NCBI GenBank assembly: GCA_964532225.1
Contig: CAZHHM010000003.1
Location: forward strand, 1-64,000
Length of the DNA: 64,000 nt
Direction of reading: 5' to 3'
Source: CAZHHM01 sp964532225
Lineage (GTDB): Bacteria; Margulisbacteria; WOR-1; JAKLHX01
Below are positions 42,400-51,036 of this stretch, in pieces; the first letter of the stretch is position 1; each line of letters begins with the position of its first letter. The position numbers and the translations under genes are program-made. The notes beneath the pieces are model-generated. The model searched no databases. It was not told the origin of the DNA and saw nothing but the letters and a program-made list of their open reading frames with translations.

Positions 42400-43482
42400 A
42401 TGAAGGTCCTATTCCTTACGAACGGACACGGTGAAGACCTCATCGCTGCCAGGATAATAAAGGAGCTCGGGCCATCCGCACAGGTCACGGCCATGCCTCT
42501 TGTAGGACTGGGAGAAGCATTCAACGGCCTCAACATCACCGTGATAGGCCCCAGAAAGAAGATGCCTAGCGGAGGTTTTCTTTACCAGAGCCTGGCAAGC
42601 ACCATAAAGGACCTTATGTCAGGGCTCGTCTCCGTGACAGCTCAGCAGATCCGTCTCCTATGGGAACAGAAAGGCGAATTCGACCTTGTAGTAAGCGTCG
42701 GGGATATAGTTCCTATAGTCGGCGCTCTGTTGACCCGCACAAGGTTCTTCTTCGTTGGCTGTGCCAAGTCCGATCATTATGATTACAGCTACACTCCCTG
42801 GGAGATATTCCTGCTCAGGAAATACTGCAATAAAGCATTTCCCCGGGACATCAGGACGCATGAAGGAATGCTGAAAGCCGGTATAAGGTCATATTATCTC
42901 GGGAACCCGATGATGGACGGCATCGATGTCACCGGAAAAAAGATCAGACAGTCGGCGGATTCGGTCCTGGTAGGGATACTTCCGGGAACAAGGGATGACG
43001 CACAGCAGAACATCGAAGATATCATGAAAGTGGCCGAGAAGCTTGTCTCAGCTAAAGAAAAGATCAAGTTCGAGTTCGCAGTTGCCGCCTCCCCTTCACA
43101 GGATATCTCCAAGTTCGGGTCATTTCCCGGCATGAGAGTATTCACTGACGCTTTCGGAGATATCATCAGTTCCGCTGACGTCATCATTGGATTATCGGGG
43201 ACAGGCAATGAACAGGCGGCAGGGCTAGGCAAACCTGTCATCTCTTTTCCGGGACGCGGGGTACAATACACGAGGCCGTTCGCGAAAAGGCAAAAACAGC
43301 TGCTGGACGGGGCGCTGTTGCTAACTGAACGGGACCCTGACAAGTGCGCTGCAGCGATACTCGAACTTCTCCGCTCAAAGACAAGGATATCCGAAATGGC
43401 TGCCGCAGGCAGGGAAAGGATGGGAGAGCAAGGCGCTAGCACGGCCATTGCTGAAGCCATAACCAATGCGGATAGGCCATAA
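42400..43482 (+). CDS. lipid-A-disaccharide-synthase-related protein
   Basis: A 360-residue GT-B protein of the LpxB-related group known mainly from cyanobacteria and relatives. LTNGHGEDLIAARIIKEL lies at residues 6-23, VSVGDIVPIVGALLTRTR near 98-115, GILPGTRDDAQQNIEDI near 193-209 and GLSGTGNEQAAGLGKPVISFPGRGVQYT near 265-292. True LpxB joins two acylated glucosamines, and the function of the related group is not established. It starts 5 nt after the ABC transporter gene, so product and transporter may be linked. Confidence 0.82.
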   Translation: MKVLFLTNGHGEDLIAARIIKELGPSAQVTAMPLVGLGEAFNGLNITVIGPRKKMPSGGFLYQSLASTIKDLMSGLVSVTAQQIRLLWEQKGEFDLVVSVGDIVPIVGALLTRTRFFFVGCAKSDHYDYSYTPWEIFLLRKYCNKAFPRDIRTHEGMLKAGIRSYYLGNPMMDGIDVTGKKIRQSADSVLVGILPGTRDDAQQNIEDIMKVAEKLVSAKEKIKFEFAVAASPSQDISKFGSFPGMRVFTDAFGDIISSADVIIGLSGTGNEQAAGLGKPVISFPGRGVQYTRPFAKRQKQLLDGALLLTERDPDKCAAAILELLRSKTRISEMAAAGRERMGEQGASTAIAEAITNADRP

Positions 43483-44572
43483 CTTCATTGAAAGCCTAGA
43501 TCCCGTCTATCATGAAGTACTGAAGCATCTTTCCCGGAACGACCACGGTAATATCCACGTATCCTTGTGTTCTGTCGCTAAAAGAAAGAACAGGATAAAC
43601 GCAGTGCCCGGATCTACTTTTGACATTTCCGCCGCCGCCCCCAGATCATGGTTGTTCAGCGAGCTTAATCTGCCGTTCGCCGTGACCAATAATGAGATCG
43701 ATATTCTATTCTGCCACGCGCCGGACCTCACCGTGAGGCAGCCGTCCAGGTCCGTGGTCGTACTGCCTGACGTGAACGCGCTTCAGTTCGACGACGAAAA
43801 GGTCCGCGGTCTTGAGAACTCCATCAGGTACAGGACCAGGATGTCATCGGTAAAAAAGGCGAACAGGGTCCTGACATATTCCTCGTCAGAACAAAGCTCC
43901 ATTTCCAGGGTCTTAGGCATCAGGCCCGACAGGATAACGGTGGTAGATCCGCCTGCCGGCAAAGCGTTCGCTCCCGTATTCAACGAAAAAAAGATCTCGG
44001 CCGTCACGGAAAGGTACGGAATAAGGTCGGAATACTATATTTACAGCGGCACATATTTTAGACGCAACAATATCCGAGAGCTTTTGGACATCTTCATGGG
44101 CTTTTCGGCCTTGAACAGCAGCTCCTCCCTTGTTCTTGCAGGAAAGGTCCCTGTAAACGTCGCGGAACAGATAAAAACGGCAGACAACCGCGGGAAGATA
44201 ATTATGGCCGGTGAAGTCCCGGATCAGGACCTCGCGATGCTCTATAACGGAGCCCTCGCATTTCTTTCTACATCATCCTACGAAAGCTATTGTTTTGATG
44301 CCCAGAGGGCCATGGCCTGCGGCACTCCTACTATTGCGTATGCCACGTCCTGCTTTCCCGAGGTCATGAAGAACTGCTCCGTACTCATCAGGGACAAGGA
44401 CAAAAAAGCCTTTATCAAGGCCATGAAGGACTCAAAAGAGAACCAGAACATGAGGATATCGTGCAGGGCCCTTGGCGTCAGCCTGGCAAAAAAACACTCT
44501 GTCGAAGCCCTTGGCGAACAGATATCCTCTGTGTTCAGGGAGATCTCCGAGGAGAGCGTTCCCGATGCTTGA
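43466..44572 (+). CDS. family 4 glycosyltransferase
   Basis: A 368-residue GT-B enzyme. The N-terminal half is degenerate, with SLCSVAKRKN and VVVLPDVNALQFDDE. The C-terminal half shows the GT4 donor-binding layout: YYIYSGTYFRRNNIRELLDIFMGFS near 192-216, KIIMAGEVPDQDLAMLYNGALAFLSTSSYESYCFDAQRAMACGTPTIAY near 244-290 with the ExxCFDAxRAMACG variant of Ex7E. It overlaps the preceding gene by 17 nt. It probably adds one sugar in the glycolipid or glycan made by this operon. Confidence 0.87.
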   Translation: MRIGHNFIESLDPVYHEVLKHLSRNDHGNIHVSLCSVAKRKNRINAVPGSTFDISAAAPRSWLFSELNLPFAVTNNEIDILFCHAPDLTVRQPSRSVVVLPDVNALQFDDEKVRGLENSIRYRTRMSSVKKANRVLTYSSSEQSSISRVLGIRPDRITVVDPPAGKAFAPVFNEKKISAVTERYGIRSEYYIYSGTYFRRNNIRELLDIFMGFSALNSSSSLVLAGKVPVNVAEQIKTADNRGKIIMAGEVPDQDLAMLYNGALAFLSTSSYESYCFDAQRAMACGTPTIAYATSCFPEVMKNCSVLIRDKDKKAFIKAMKDSKENQNMRISCRALGVSLAKKHSVEALGEQISSVFREISEESVPDA

Positions 44573-45611
44573 CAAGACACTGCGTGTGGCTATTGAGGCA
44601 TCATGCCTGAAAGAGCCGGACTCCGGTTGCGCTTCATTTGCAAGGGAGCTCATCCGAGGACTGCTGGAGACCGATAAAAAGACACGCTTCTCGCTCCAGT
44701 ATTCCGAAATGCCGCTGTTCTCTCCGGAAGCATTCAGGGGAAAACAGCACAATCTGAGGAGCCATCGCTACTTCGACCTTACCCGTACGACATACGACAT
44801 CTATCACTGGACGGGGAACTGCATCCCGAGGCCTATACAATATGAACGGCTTGTCGCTACACCGGGGGACCTTGCCTCCATTAGCGGTCCCTATCTCGAG
44901 ATCATGAAAAAGGCAGATAGGATAGTTCTTCCATGGGAAAGCATGCTGGGTCCGGCGCTGTCAACGTTCGGCGGAGAAGGCAGCAGGATTTCCGTGGTCA
45001 ATCCGGGCATCGACCCATCATTCTCTAAAAGACCGAAAGCTGAAACGGACCTTATCAAGACCAGATACGCGATCAAAAGACCTTATATACTTGTTCCGGG
45101 TCCGGTATCCGACAGGTCCAACCTGCACAAGATCATTGAAGCATACTCAAAGCTCATCTATCTCTCCCCTCCCGATATGGTGGTCACGGGGAAGATAAGA
45201 GAAGGACATGAATACCTGAGATCACATATCAGGGAGCTTGAGCTGGAAAGCCATATTAAACTTTTGGGAAGGCTGCCGAAAAAGGTGATGCCTGCCCTGT
45301 ATAGCGGAGCTGAGATTGTCGTCTCCGCCGGTACTTCTTTCGGGTTCTGCATGTCATTGCTCGAAGCCATGGCCTGCGGCTCCCCTCTCGTTGTATCCAG
45401 GTCAATACACACAAAAGAGGTCTGCTCGGATGCAGCTGCATATGCGGAAAGCAACAGCGCTGACAGCATAGCGGACACAATAAAAGATGTCCTTACAAAG
45501 GACAGCCGCAGGACGGCACTGTCCGCAGCAGGATCGACAAGAGCAAGATCGTTCTCCTCCAGGGCCTCCGCAAAGGCTACAATGGAAGTATACAGAAAGG
45601 CCATGAAATGA
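44565..45611 (+). CDS. family 4 glycosyltransferase
   Basis: 348 residues. The N-terminus VAIEASCLKEPDSGCASFARELIRGLL is the acceptor-side pattern. The C-terminal donor domain has YILVPGPVSDRSNLHKIIEAYSKL near 167-190 and VSAGTSFGFCMSLLEAMACGSPLVVS near 250-275, with E-A-M-A-C-G. The start at 44565 with GAGGAG upstream overlaps the previous stop by 8 nt. A reading from 44472 would overlap it by a third of a kilobase less 200 nt and lacks support. It is probably sequential with its neighbours in one glycan assembly line. Confidence 0.87.
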   Translation: MLDKTLRVAIEASCLKEPDSGCASFARELIRGLLETDKKTRFSLQYSEMPLFSPEAFRGKQHNLRSHRYFDLTRTTYDIYHWTGNCIPRPIQYERLVATPGDLASISGPYLEIMKKADRIVLPWESMLGPALSTFGGEGSRISVVNPGIDPSFSKRPKAETDLIKTRYAIKRPYILVPGPVSDRSNLHKIIEAYSKLIYLSPPDMVVTGKIREGHEYLRSHIRELELESHIKLLGRLPKKVMPALYSGAEIVVSAGTSFGFCMSLLEAMACGSPLVVSRSIHTKEVCSDAAAYAESNSADSIADTIKDVLTKDSRRTALSAAGSTRARSFSSRASAKATMEVYRKAMK

Positions 45612-46759
45612 AAATACTGATCCTTGCAAGGATGTCCACGTTTTTTTCCGGAAGAACAGTAAGCGAAAGGCCTCTAGGCGGGAGCGAATCCGCCCTTTTC
45701 TATCTTACAAGGGAGCTGGCAAAGCTTGGTCATGAGGTCGTCATATACAACAACTGTCTCAAGGAGGCAGGGACCTACGAAGGTGTAGTATACAGGCAGT
45801 TCACGACGCTCGCTGACCTAGTAAGGCACAGTAAAGAGGTCGACTATGATGTTTTCGTCTCTTTCAGGGACCTTCCTGCTTTCCTGTTCCCGATAAAGGC
45901 ACGGAAAAGGGTCTGGTGGGGCCACGACGATTTTTCGAACGTCTGGAACCATAAGGGCGTCATGAAATTCATCGGGCATGAATTCCTGAGAGTAGCCGGA
46001 TCCCTTGTGAACAGGACCTGTGACAGGCTTTTCGTCGTCAGCAAATGGCTGAGCGACATCTGTGTCGAAAAGCTTGGAATAGACAATAAAAGGATGTATG
46101 TGACAAAGAACGGGATACACCTTCCATATTTCGACGGCGAGGAAAAGCGCGATCCGTACCGCATGGTATATATCAGCGTACCGGCAAGAGGGCTTGATGT
46201 CCTTCTGGACATATTCCCGCAGATAAGACAAAGTGTGCCGCAAGCGACCCTGCATGTTTATTGCGGTTTCGACCTGGGCGTACTTAAAGAAAAGGACAGG
46301 ATAAAAGCACAAAACATATTCGACAAGACAAAACAGGATGGTGTCGTGCTTGAGGGAACGAGGAAACACTCCGAACTTGCAAGAGAGCTGATGAGGTCCG
46401 GCCTGTTCCTCTATCCCAGCCATGAAGTACCGGAAGCCGCGTTCTTCGCGGAAACGTCCTGCATCGCAGCGCTCGAAGCGCAAGCCGCAGGATGCCCGGT
46501 CATCGCGTCAAAAAGAGGAGCGCTGCCCGAAAGCATAAAGGACGGAGAGACCGGGATACTGGTCGCCGGGGACCCCGTGTCGGAACAGTTCAAGCAAAAG
46601 TTCATCGAAGAGACGGTCACACTGCTTAAGGACAGGCAGAGGCATGAAACCATGAGCGCTGCCGCCAAAAGGTATGCCTCAACTGTGTATCCGTGGGAGC
46701 TCATCGCCCTGGAGTGGACCAACGAATTCACGTCCATGCTGGAGCAGGGTCCTAAATGA
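45608..46759 (+). CDS. family 4 glycosyltransferase
   Basis: A 383-residue GT-B enzyme. RPLGGSESALFYLTRELAKLGHEV near 22-45 is the nucleotide-sugar-enzyme N-terminal pattern, and WWGHDD and VVSKWLSDICVEKLGI near 143-158 follow. The donor site has GLFLYPSHEVPEAAFFAETSCIAALEAQAAGCPVIASKRGALPE near 265-308. It overlaps both neighbours by ATGA, so the third GT4 in the row is stoichiometrically coupled. No membrane helix is present. Confidence 0.9.
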   Translation: MKILILARMSTFFSGRTVSERPLGGSESALFYLTRELAKLGHEVVIYNNCLKEAGTYEGVVYRQFTTLADLVRHSKEVDYDVFVSFRDLPAFLFPIKARKRVWWGHDDFSNVWNHKGVMKFIGHEFLRVAGSLVNRTCDRLFVVSKWLSDICVEKLGIDNKRMYVTKNGIHLPYFDGEEKRDPYRMVYISVPARGLDVLLDIFPQIRQSVPQATLHVYCGFDLGVLKEKDRIKAQNIFDKTKQDGVVLEGTRKHSELARELMRSGLFLYPSHEVPEAAFFAETSCIAALEAQAAGCPVIASKRGALPESIKDGETGILVAGDPVSEQFKQKFIEETVTLLKDRQRHETMSAAAKRYASTVYPWELIALEWTNEFTSMLEQGPK

Positions 46760-47682
46760 AAGAGAACATCCTTATAGCGGGCCTGGGAGGCTGCGTCGGG
46801 CATTATCTTTACGACATACTTGCTGACGACCCTTCATATGAGATATTTGCTTTCGTCAGGAACCCCCAGAAGCTGTTGTTCGACCCTAATAAAGCAAAGA
46901 ACATCCATTTTATCCGCGATGACATCCTGAACATCGCAAAATACCCGGACATCGCTCGAAGCACTGACCATTTGATAAACCTGACGGCGGACTGGGGCTC
47001 TGAAAAAGGCAATCTCGCATATAACGTGAACCTGTTCGAAGCAATGGACCTGAACAGGTGCAAAAAGGTCTTTTATTTCTCTACGGCAAGCATCCTGGGC
47101 GAAGCCAATTTGCCGTCCCATGAAGTGGAATCCGTAGGGACCCCGTATATACGCGGGAAATACCTGATGCACAAAAAGTTGAAGGAGATGAAGATAGCCG
47201 ACAGGACTACTGTACTATTCCCCACCTGGGTCCTGGGAGGTGACGAAAAGCATCCGTACTCGCATGCTTATTCGGCGATGAAAGGCGCAAGCAAATGGAT
47301 GTGGCTGCTCAGGTTCTTTAAGCTGGACCTTAAGTTCCATTTCATCCATGCAATGGATATTGCCGCTATCACGGTCCATCTTTTAAAGAGCGGCCCTTCC
47401 CGGGGAGAGCTGGTCCTGGGCAATCCCGCTATCACCGCGGATGAACTGTTGGAGGCTGTCTGCAGGAAATTGGGCGTAAAAAGAAGACCGGTCCTGAGCA
47501 TCGGAGAGACCGCACTTTCAACGCTGTCCAACGTACTTAACAAAAGGCTTTCCCCGTGGGACAAATATTCTATCCAAAAGAGGAACCAGACGTTCGATAC
47601 TGTGAATGCAGGCACCTACGGGCTCCCCTCAAAGTTCGACACTATAGGCAAGATAATGGATGACCTGTTCGGAGGTCAGTGA
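46756..47682 (+). CDS. NAD(P)-dependent epimerase/dehydratase (extended SDR)
   Basis: 308 residues. The Rossmann motif GLGGCVGHYLYDIL lies at residues 10-23, a variant of GxxGxxG. The active-site region FSTASILGE near 112-120 and the catalytic YIRGK near 136-140 follow. The sugar-nucleotide or lipid substrate is not evident. NAD-epimerases of this type often modify UDP- or GDP-sugars. It ends the plus-strand GT operon, and its last 7 nt overlap the convergent methyltransferase gene, leaving no space for a terminator. Confidence 0.85.
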   Translation: MKENILIAGLGGCVGHYLYDILADDPSYEIFAFVRNPQKLLFDPNKAKNIHFIRDDILNIAKYPDIARSTDHLINLTADWGSEKGNLAYNVNLFEAMDLNRCKKVFYFSTASILGEANLPSHEVESVGTPYIRGKYLMHKKLKEMKIADRTTVLFPTWVLGGDEKHPYSHAYSAMKGASKWMWLLRFFKLDLKFHFIHAMDIAAITVHLLKSGPSRGELVLGNPAITADELLEAVCRKLGVKRRPVLSIGETALSTLSNVLNKRLSPWDKYSIQKRNQTFDTVNAGTYGLPSKFDTIGKIMDDLFGGQ

Positions 47683-48506
47683 TCCCCCTGAGGCACCAGA
47701 TTTATCTTCGGTGAAGTGATGAGGTCCGTTCTCTTACCTTTTATGGCGACTATCGTGGCCCTGTCCTTAGGTTTGTTCGGTTCAGCAGGGATATTGCACT
47801 CATAGACCGAGGTGAACCCGATGTCCTTGAGAAGGTTTATCAGCGACCTCTTTGTGAACCAGAAGCTGCGGTCATTATCTACCGAAGCCCAGAGGTTCTT
47901 GAGCTTTGCCTCAACGCTGGTCCCGGCGCGATGCTCCCGGTAGTATTTCCCGAAATACTGCTTTCCCGCGTGCCTTATCCTTTTCCAGGGGAAAAGCGAG
48001 ATATTGGTGTCCACTACCAGAACGTCGGTGCAGAGAGCGGCTATGTTCTCGAGGAACTTGAAGATATCGGGCACATCAATATGGTAAAGGATACCGAGAC
48101 AAAGGACTGCATCGAAAGATCCGTATTTTTTGGCCGTGACGTTGCGAACATCGTCCTGGACGAACTCGAGCTTTTCAAGGCCCAGGACCTCTTTCGCGAA
48201 CCTGGCCTTTTCCACGCTCTGCTGCCTGAACTCGACCCCTGTCGCGGCAGCTCCCTGAAGCGCGAATTCCGTGGCATACAGTCCCTCAAGGCAAGCAAGA
48301 TCAAGGACCTTCATTTCGGCCAAGGGCTTTCTTGCGGTGTCAGACACTATCTGGAACACCCTTCTGAGCTTTTCCGCGTCCCCCATGCCGTCGTCGGCGT
48401 TCTCAATGGTGTATATACCCCCGCCGAGATGTATGTTGTGCGCCGACCATTTGCCGTATCGCTCGATCACACCTTTTTTCTTTTCGAGGATCTCATCAGG
48501 TCTCAT
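47676..48506 (-). CDS. class I SAM-dependent methyltransferase
   Basis: 276 residues. The SAM-binding motif I is VLDLACLEGLYATEFALQGA near 68-87, in the D-x-x-C-x-E-G form seen in tRNA-CmoB-like and sugar methyltransferases. FVQDDVRNV and DAVLCLGILYHI near 130-140 are motifs II-IV. ATG at 48506 overlaps the GT2-AAC(3) stop (ATGA). An earlier start at 48557 lies inside that gene. Coupling to a glycosyltransferase/acetyltransferase suggests O-methylation of the same glycan. Confidence 0.85.
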   Translation of the reverse strand: MRPDEILEKKKGVIERYGKWSAHNIHLGGGIYTIENADDGMGDAEKLRRVFQIVSDTARKPLAEMKVLDLACLEGLYATEFALQGAAATGVEFRQQSVEKARFAKEVLGLEKLEFVQDDVRNVTAKKYGSFDAVLCLGILYHIDVPDIFKFLENIAALCTDVLVVDTNISLFPWKRIRHAGKQYFGKYYREHRAGTSVEAKLKNLWASVDNDRSFWFTKRSLINLLKDIGFTSVYECNIPAEPNKPKDRATIVAIKGKRTDLITSPKINLVPQGDH

Positions 48507-50146
48507 TGCATTTTCTCCTGTACCAGAAATTTTGAACGTTCCGAACATGAGACGCATGAACTCTTTCCGCAGAGGAAGATGCCCTGATGGCTCTTTAGGA
48601 TGTTCGCGGCAATATCATGCACCTTTTTAGCTATGGCCAGCTTACATTCCGCATCCCCTATCCTGACCGAAGAAGCAATATCGCTCCTTTCCAGTACAGG
48701 ACCGAGCCTTTCGAACTTTATGCTGTGGCCTGTAGTGTGCAAACGCGCCTTGACCGGACCCGATCCGTCATTGTAGCAGTATTCTTTAGTGTGCTGCGCA
48801 TACGGGACGCCTGCCGAATACTCGGAAGCGTGAAGCAGGGAGACCGTAGAAAGCCCGGTCCCGAGCATCAGGATATAACCGTTACCCGTAAGGACCTCTG
48901 CCAAGGGACCATCCGCCGAGAGGCTGTCTGACATCCTGTACCGCTTTGCAAGGGCGTCCGAATCTTTTCCCCAGAACGTGAAGCTGAGCTGAGGGTGGAA
49001 ATTCCTGTGAACGTTCCCGCTTTTTCTGAACTCCTCTGCGATCCTGCCGATATCCTTTGAGACAGGAGTATCCGGCCTGAAACATCTTTTATCAGACAGA
49101 GCCCCTGACGCCTCTGTCCCGTATGTGAACGCCGGCATCATTATAAGGCCCTGCTCCGTTACGGCCTCTTTCAGCGCTTCGACCACGGTCCTGGCGCCTC
49201 CATCCACTCTGCCGAAAGCGTTGAGGGATGAATGGACCACGATCCTCATCCCTTTCTTTACGCCGAGAGCGTAAAGACCCTTGATGATGTCCTGCTTGCA
49301 GACCTTTGCCGACCTGCCGAACAGCCTCTTAAGCTTCTTAACTATCTTGCTCTCTCTTGGCCTTTTTTCGTATATATCAAGGTATGAAGCATTGTATTCA
49401 AGGCATATCCCGGCCTTGAACGAATTTGAGGGGTCCGCGAGGTCGTTCGACCTGATGAACTCCAGGCATTTTTCCCTTATCCTGATCCTGAACTTCTTTT
49501 CGTCCTCAGGTTTTGCATTGGTATGTGTCCAGTTCTTTTTATGTATCCGGTAAACGTAGACCTCTTTGTCGATGAAGACACAGGGAGCTTCCATTGCAAG
49601 CCTTAGTCTCAGCTCATAATCCTCGGCCCAGTCAAGAGAGGTGTCATACCCTCCTATCCTGTCAAAGATATCCTTGCGGATAAGACAGCTCCCGTCCGGG
49701 ATGAAGTTGCCCTTGAACAGCTTATAGGCATCGAACTGCCCTCCGTAATACCTGACTGAGTTGTTATAGGTCCAGACGACCTTTACTTTACCGTAGACAA
49801 CACCTGCATCAGGCCTGCGCGAGGCAACAGCCTCCAGCGTCTTTAGCCTGTCCGGCAAAGCAATATCGTCGCTGTCCGAGAAGCACAGATAGGCCCCTTT
49901 TGCCTGGGACGCCAGATACTGATAGACGATGCTTGGGTTCCCGGAATTCTTCTCTCTCGCGAAGACCTTGACCCTCGGGTCCATCTTTTCATATTCTCTC
50001 AGTATCGCAAGGCTGCCGTCCTTTGACCTGTCGTCGCAGCAAAGGAGCTCAAGGTCCCTGTATTCTTCCTGCAGCACGGCATCAACGGCTTCTCTGAGGA
50101 ACTTTTCGCTGTTGTATACGGGCATTAGGACGGATATCTTTGGAAT
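48503..50146 (-). CDS. GT2 glycosyltransferase fused to AAC(3)-type N-acetyltransferase
   Basis: 547 residues if it starts at ATT (50146), 540 from the first ATG (50125). The N-terminal GT-A domain (about 1-230) has ISVLMPVYNSEKFLREAVDA, LLCCDDRSKDGS and FSDSDDI. The C-terminal domain (about 275-530) is of the aminoglycoside 3-N-acetyltransferase family: VHSSLNAFGRVDGGARTVVEAL, LIMMPAFTYG, NFHPQLSFTFWG, LHASEYSAGVPY. Such AAC(3) relatives in polysaccharide clusters probably acetylate amino sugars. One chain could add and acetylate the same sugar. The tail has three cysteines (CGKSSCVSC). The GGAGG site lies 8 nt before ATT, and ATG alone would cut off the first beta strand. Confidence 0.85.
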   Translation of the reverse strand: MPKISVLMPVYNSEKFLREAVDAVLQEEYRDLELLCCDDRSKDGSLAILREYEKMDPRVKVFAREKNSGNPSIVYQYLASQAKGAYLCFSDSDDIALPDRLKTLEAVASRRPDAGVVYGKVKVVWTYNNSVRYYGGQFDAYKLFKGNFIPDGSCLIRKDIFDRIGGYDTSLDWAEDYELRLRLAMEAPCVFIDKEVYVYRIHKKNWTHTNAKPEDEKKFRIRIREKCLEFIRSNDLADPSNSFKAGICLEYNASYLDIYEKRPRESKIVKKLKRLFGRSAKVCKQDIIKGLYALGVKKGMRIVVHSSLNAFGRVDGGARTVVEALKEAVTEQGLIMMPAFTYGTEASGALSDKRCFRPDTPVSKDIGRIAEEFRKSGNVHRNFHPQLSFTFWGKDSDALAKRYRMSDSLSADGPLAEVLTGNGYILMLGTGLSTVSLLHASEYSAGVPYAQHTKEYCYNDGSGPVKARLHTTGHSIKFERLGPVLERSDIASSVRIGDAECKLAIAKKVHDIAANILKSHQGIFLCGKSSCVSCSERSKFLVQEKMQ

Positions 50147-50154
50147 GACTTGTA

Positions 50155-50159
50155 CCTCC
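50155..50159 (-). promoter_or_regulatory. Shine-Dalgarno GGAGG pointing to an ATT start
   Basis: GGAGG on the minus strand sits 8 nt before ATT at 50146 but 29 nt before the first ATG at 50125. The codons between (ATT CCA AAG ATA TCC GTC CTA) complete the expected KISVL strand. Confidence 0.65.
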
Positions 50160-50166
50160 GTATCAG

Positions 50167-50195
50167 ATTATATCATCGACAGGACAAGGTTATAA
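50167..50195 (-). promoter_or_regulatory. promoter of the GT2-AAC(3)/methyltransferase pair
   Basis: The minus-strand -10 TATAAT (50167-50172) is preceded by TGA. The -35 TTATAA (50190-50195) is 17 nt away. The start would be near 50160, just at the GGAGG. The -35 overlaps the -10 of the divergent plus-strand promoter. Confidence 0.6.
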
Positions 50196-50196
50196 T
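50191..50196 (+). promoter_or_regulatory. -10 box TATAAT, 6 nt from GT2-like gene start
   Basis: TATAAT is followed by GTAGCC and the ATG at 50203. The 6-nt gap puts +1 on the ATG. The only -35 candidate (TTATAT, 50168-50173) overlaps the opposite promoter's -10. Confidence 0.55.
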
Positions 50197-50202
50197 GTAG
50201 CC

Positions 50203-51036
50203 ATGGATATAGGACCGGTCATAGGGATCATGCTGATCAGGAACGAGAACGACATCCTGCGGGAGGTGCTTTCGGAGCATGTAAAGTTCTGTGACCATAT
50301 ATATGTCCTTGACGGCACTACCGAAGATCCCGGGACATCAAAGAGCATCTGCACTTCGTTCCCGAAAGTCAGCCACTTCACCGAAGACGAGCTGCCGTCC
50401 GTTTACCCGATACCCATCAGGGACGGATGCAGACAATTCCTTATAGATAAAGCTAGAGAGAAGTTCGGGGAGAAAGGATGGTTCGTGCTTCTGCACGGTG
50501 ACGAGATATTCGTGGACAGGCCGGATGACATCATAAGGAAATACCGCGGTCTGTTCGATATGCTTACTCTGGATAACGTACTTTTCTTCGTGCATAAGGA
50601 ACAGGAGCCGTTCAAGCTTGACCCTTTAAAAAAGGTACAGGATCAGATCCGCTGGCATGCCGGCCCGGGCTCTCCCGAGCTGAGGATACTCAGGAACAAG
50701 CCCGGCACCAGATATGACATAAGGCAGCACCACGACCTGGCGCCAAAAGGTATGGGGATGAACTACAAAACGACTTACAAGATCAAGCATTATCCTTACA
50801 GGGACCCCGAACAGCAGCAGAAAAGAGCAGCTGACAGGACCGAAGTAACGAATTGGTCCCCCTCGGGCTATTCACACATACCCGACAGGAAGTACTATCT
50901 GGACGAGTCGTTCTTTGGTAGAAAATTCCTTTACTGGATATCCAAACGCCCGTTAACCCCCAGGATAAGCACACCGCTGGTCACAAGGTTCCTGCAGGAC
51001 GTTGCCGAGAACTTCACAAGAGGTCGTATCAGATAG
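50203..51036 (+). CDS. GT2-related glycosyltransferase (Glyco_tranf_2_4 type)
   Basis: 277 residues. VIGIMLIRNENDILREVLSEHVKFCDHIYVLDGTTED near 6-42 is the nucleotide-binding start of GT-A-like enzymes acting on nearby glycan substrates. FVLLHGDEIFVD near 94-105 supplies the metal-binding acidic pair. Several conserved histidines (WHAGPG, RQHHDL, KHYPYRD) follow. No membrane helix is present. It is a single-gene unit with a leaderless-type promoter and ends 8 nt inside the convergent secreted-stub gene. Confidence 0.75.
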   Translation: MDIGPVIGIMLIRNENDILREVLSEHVKFCDHIYVLDGTTEDPGTSKSICTSFPKVSHFTEDELPSVYPIPIRDGCRQFLIDKAREKFGEKGWFVLLHGDEIFVDRPDDIIRKYRGLFDMLTLDNVLFFVHKEQEPFKLDPLKKVQDQIRWHAGPGSPELRILRNKPGTRYDIRQHHDLAPKGMGMNYKTTYKIKHYPYRDPEQQQKRAADRTEVTNWSPSGYSHIPDRKYYLDESFFGRKFLYWISKRPLTPRISTPLVTRFLQDVAENFTRGRIR

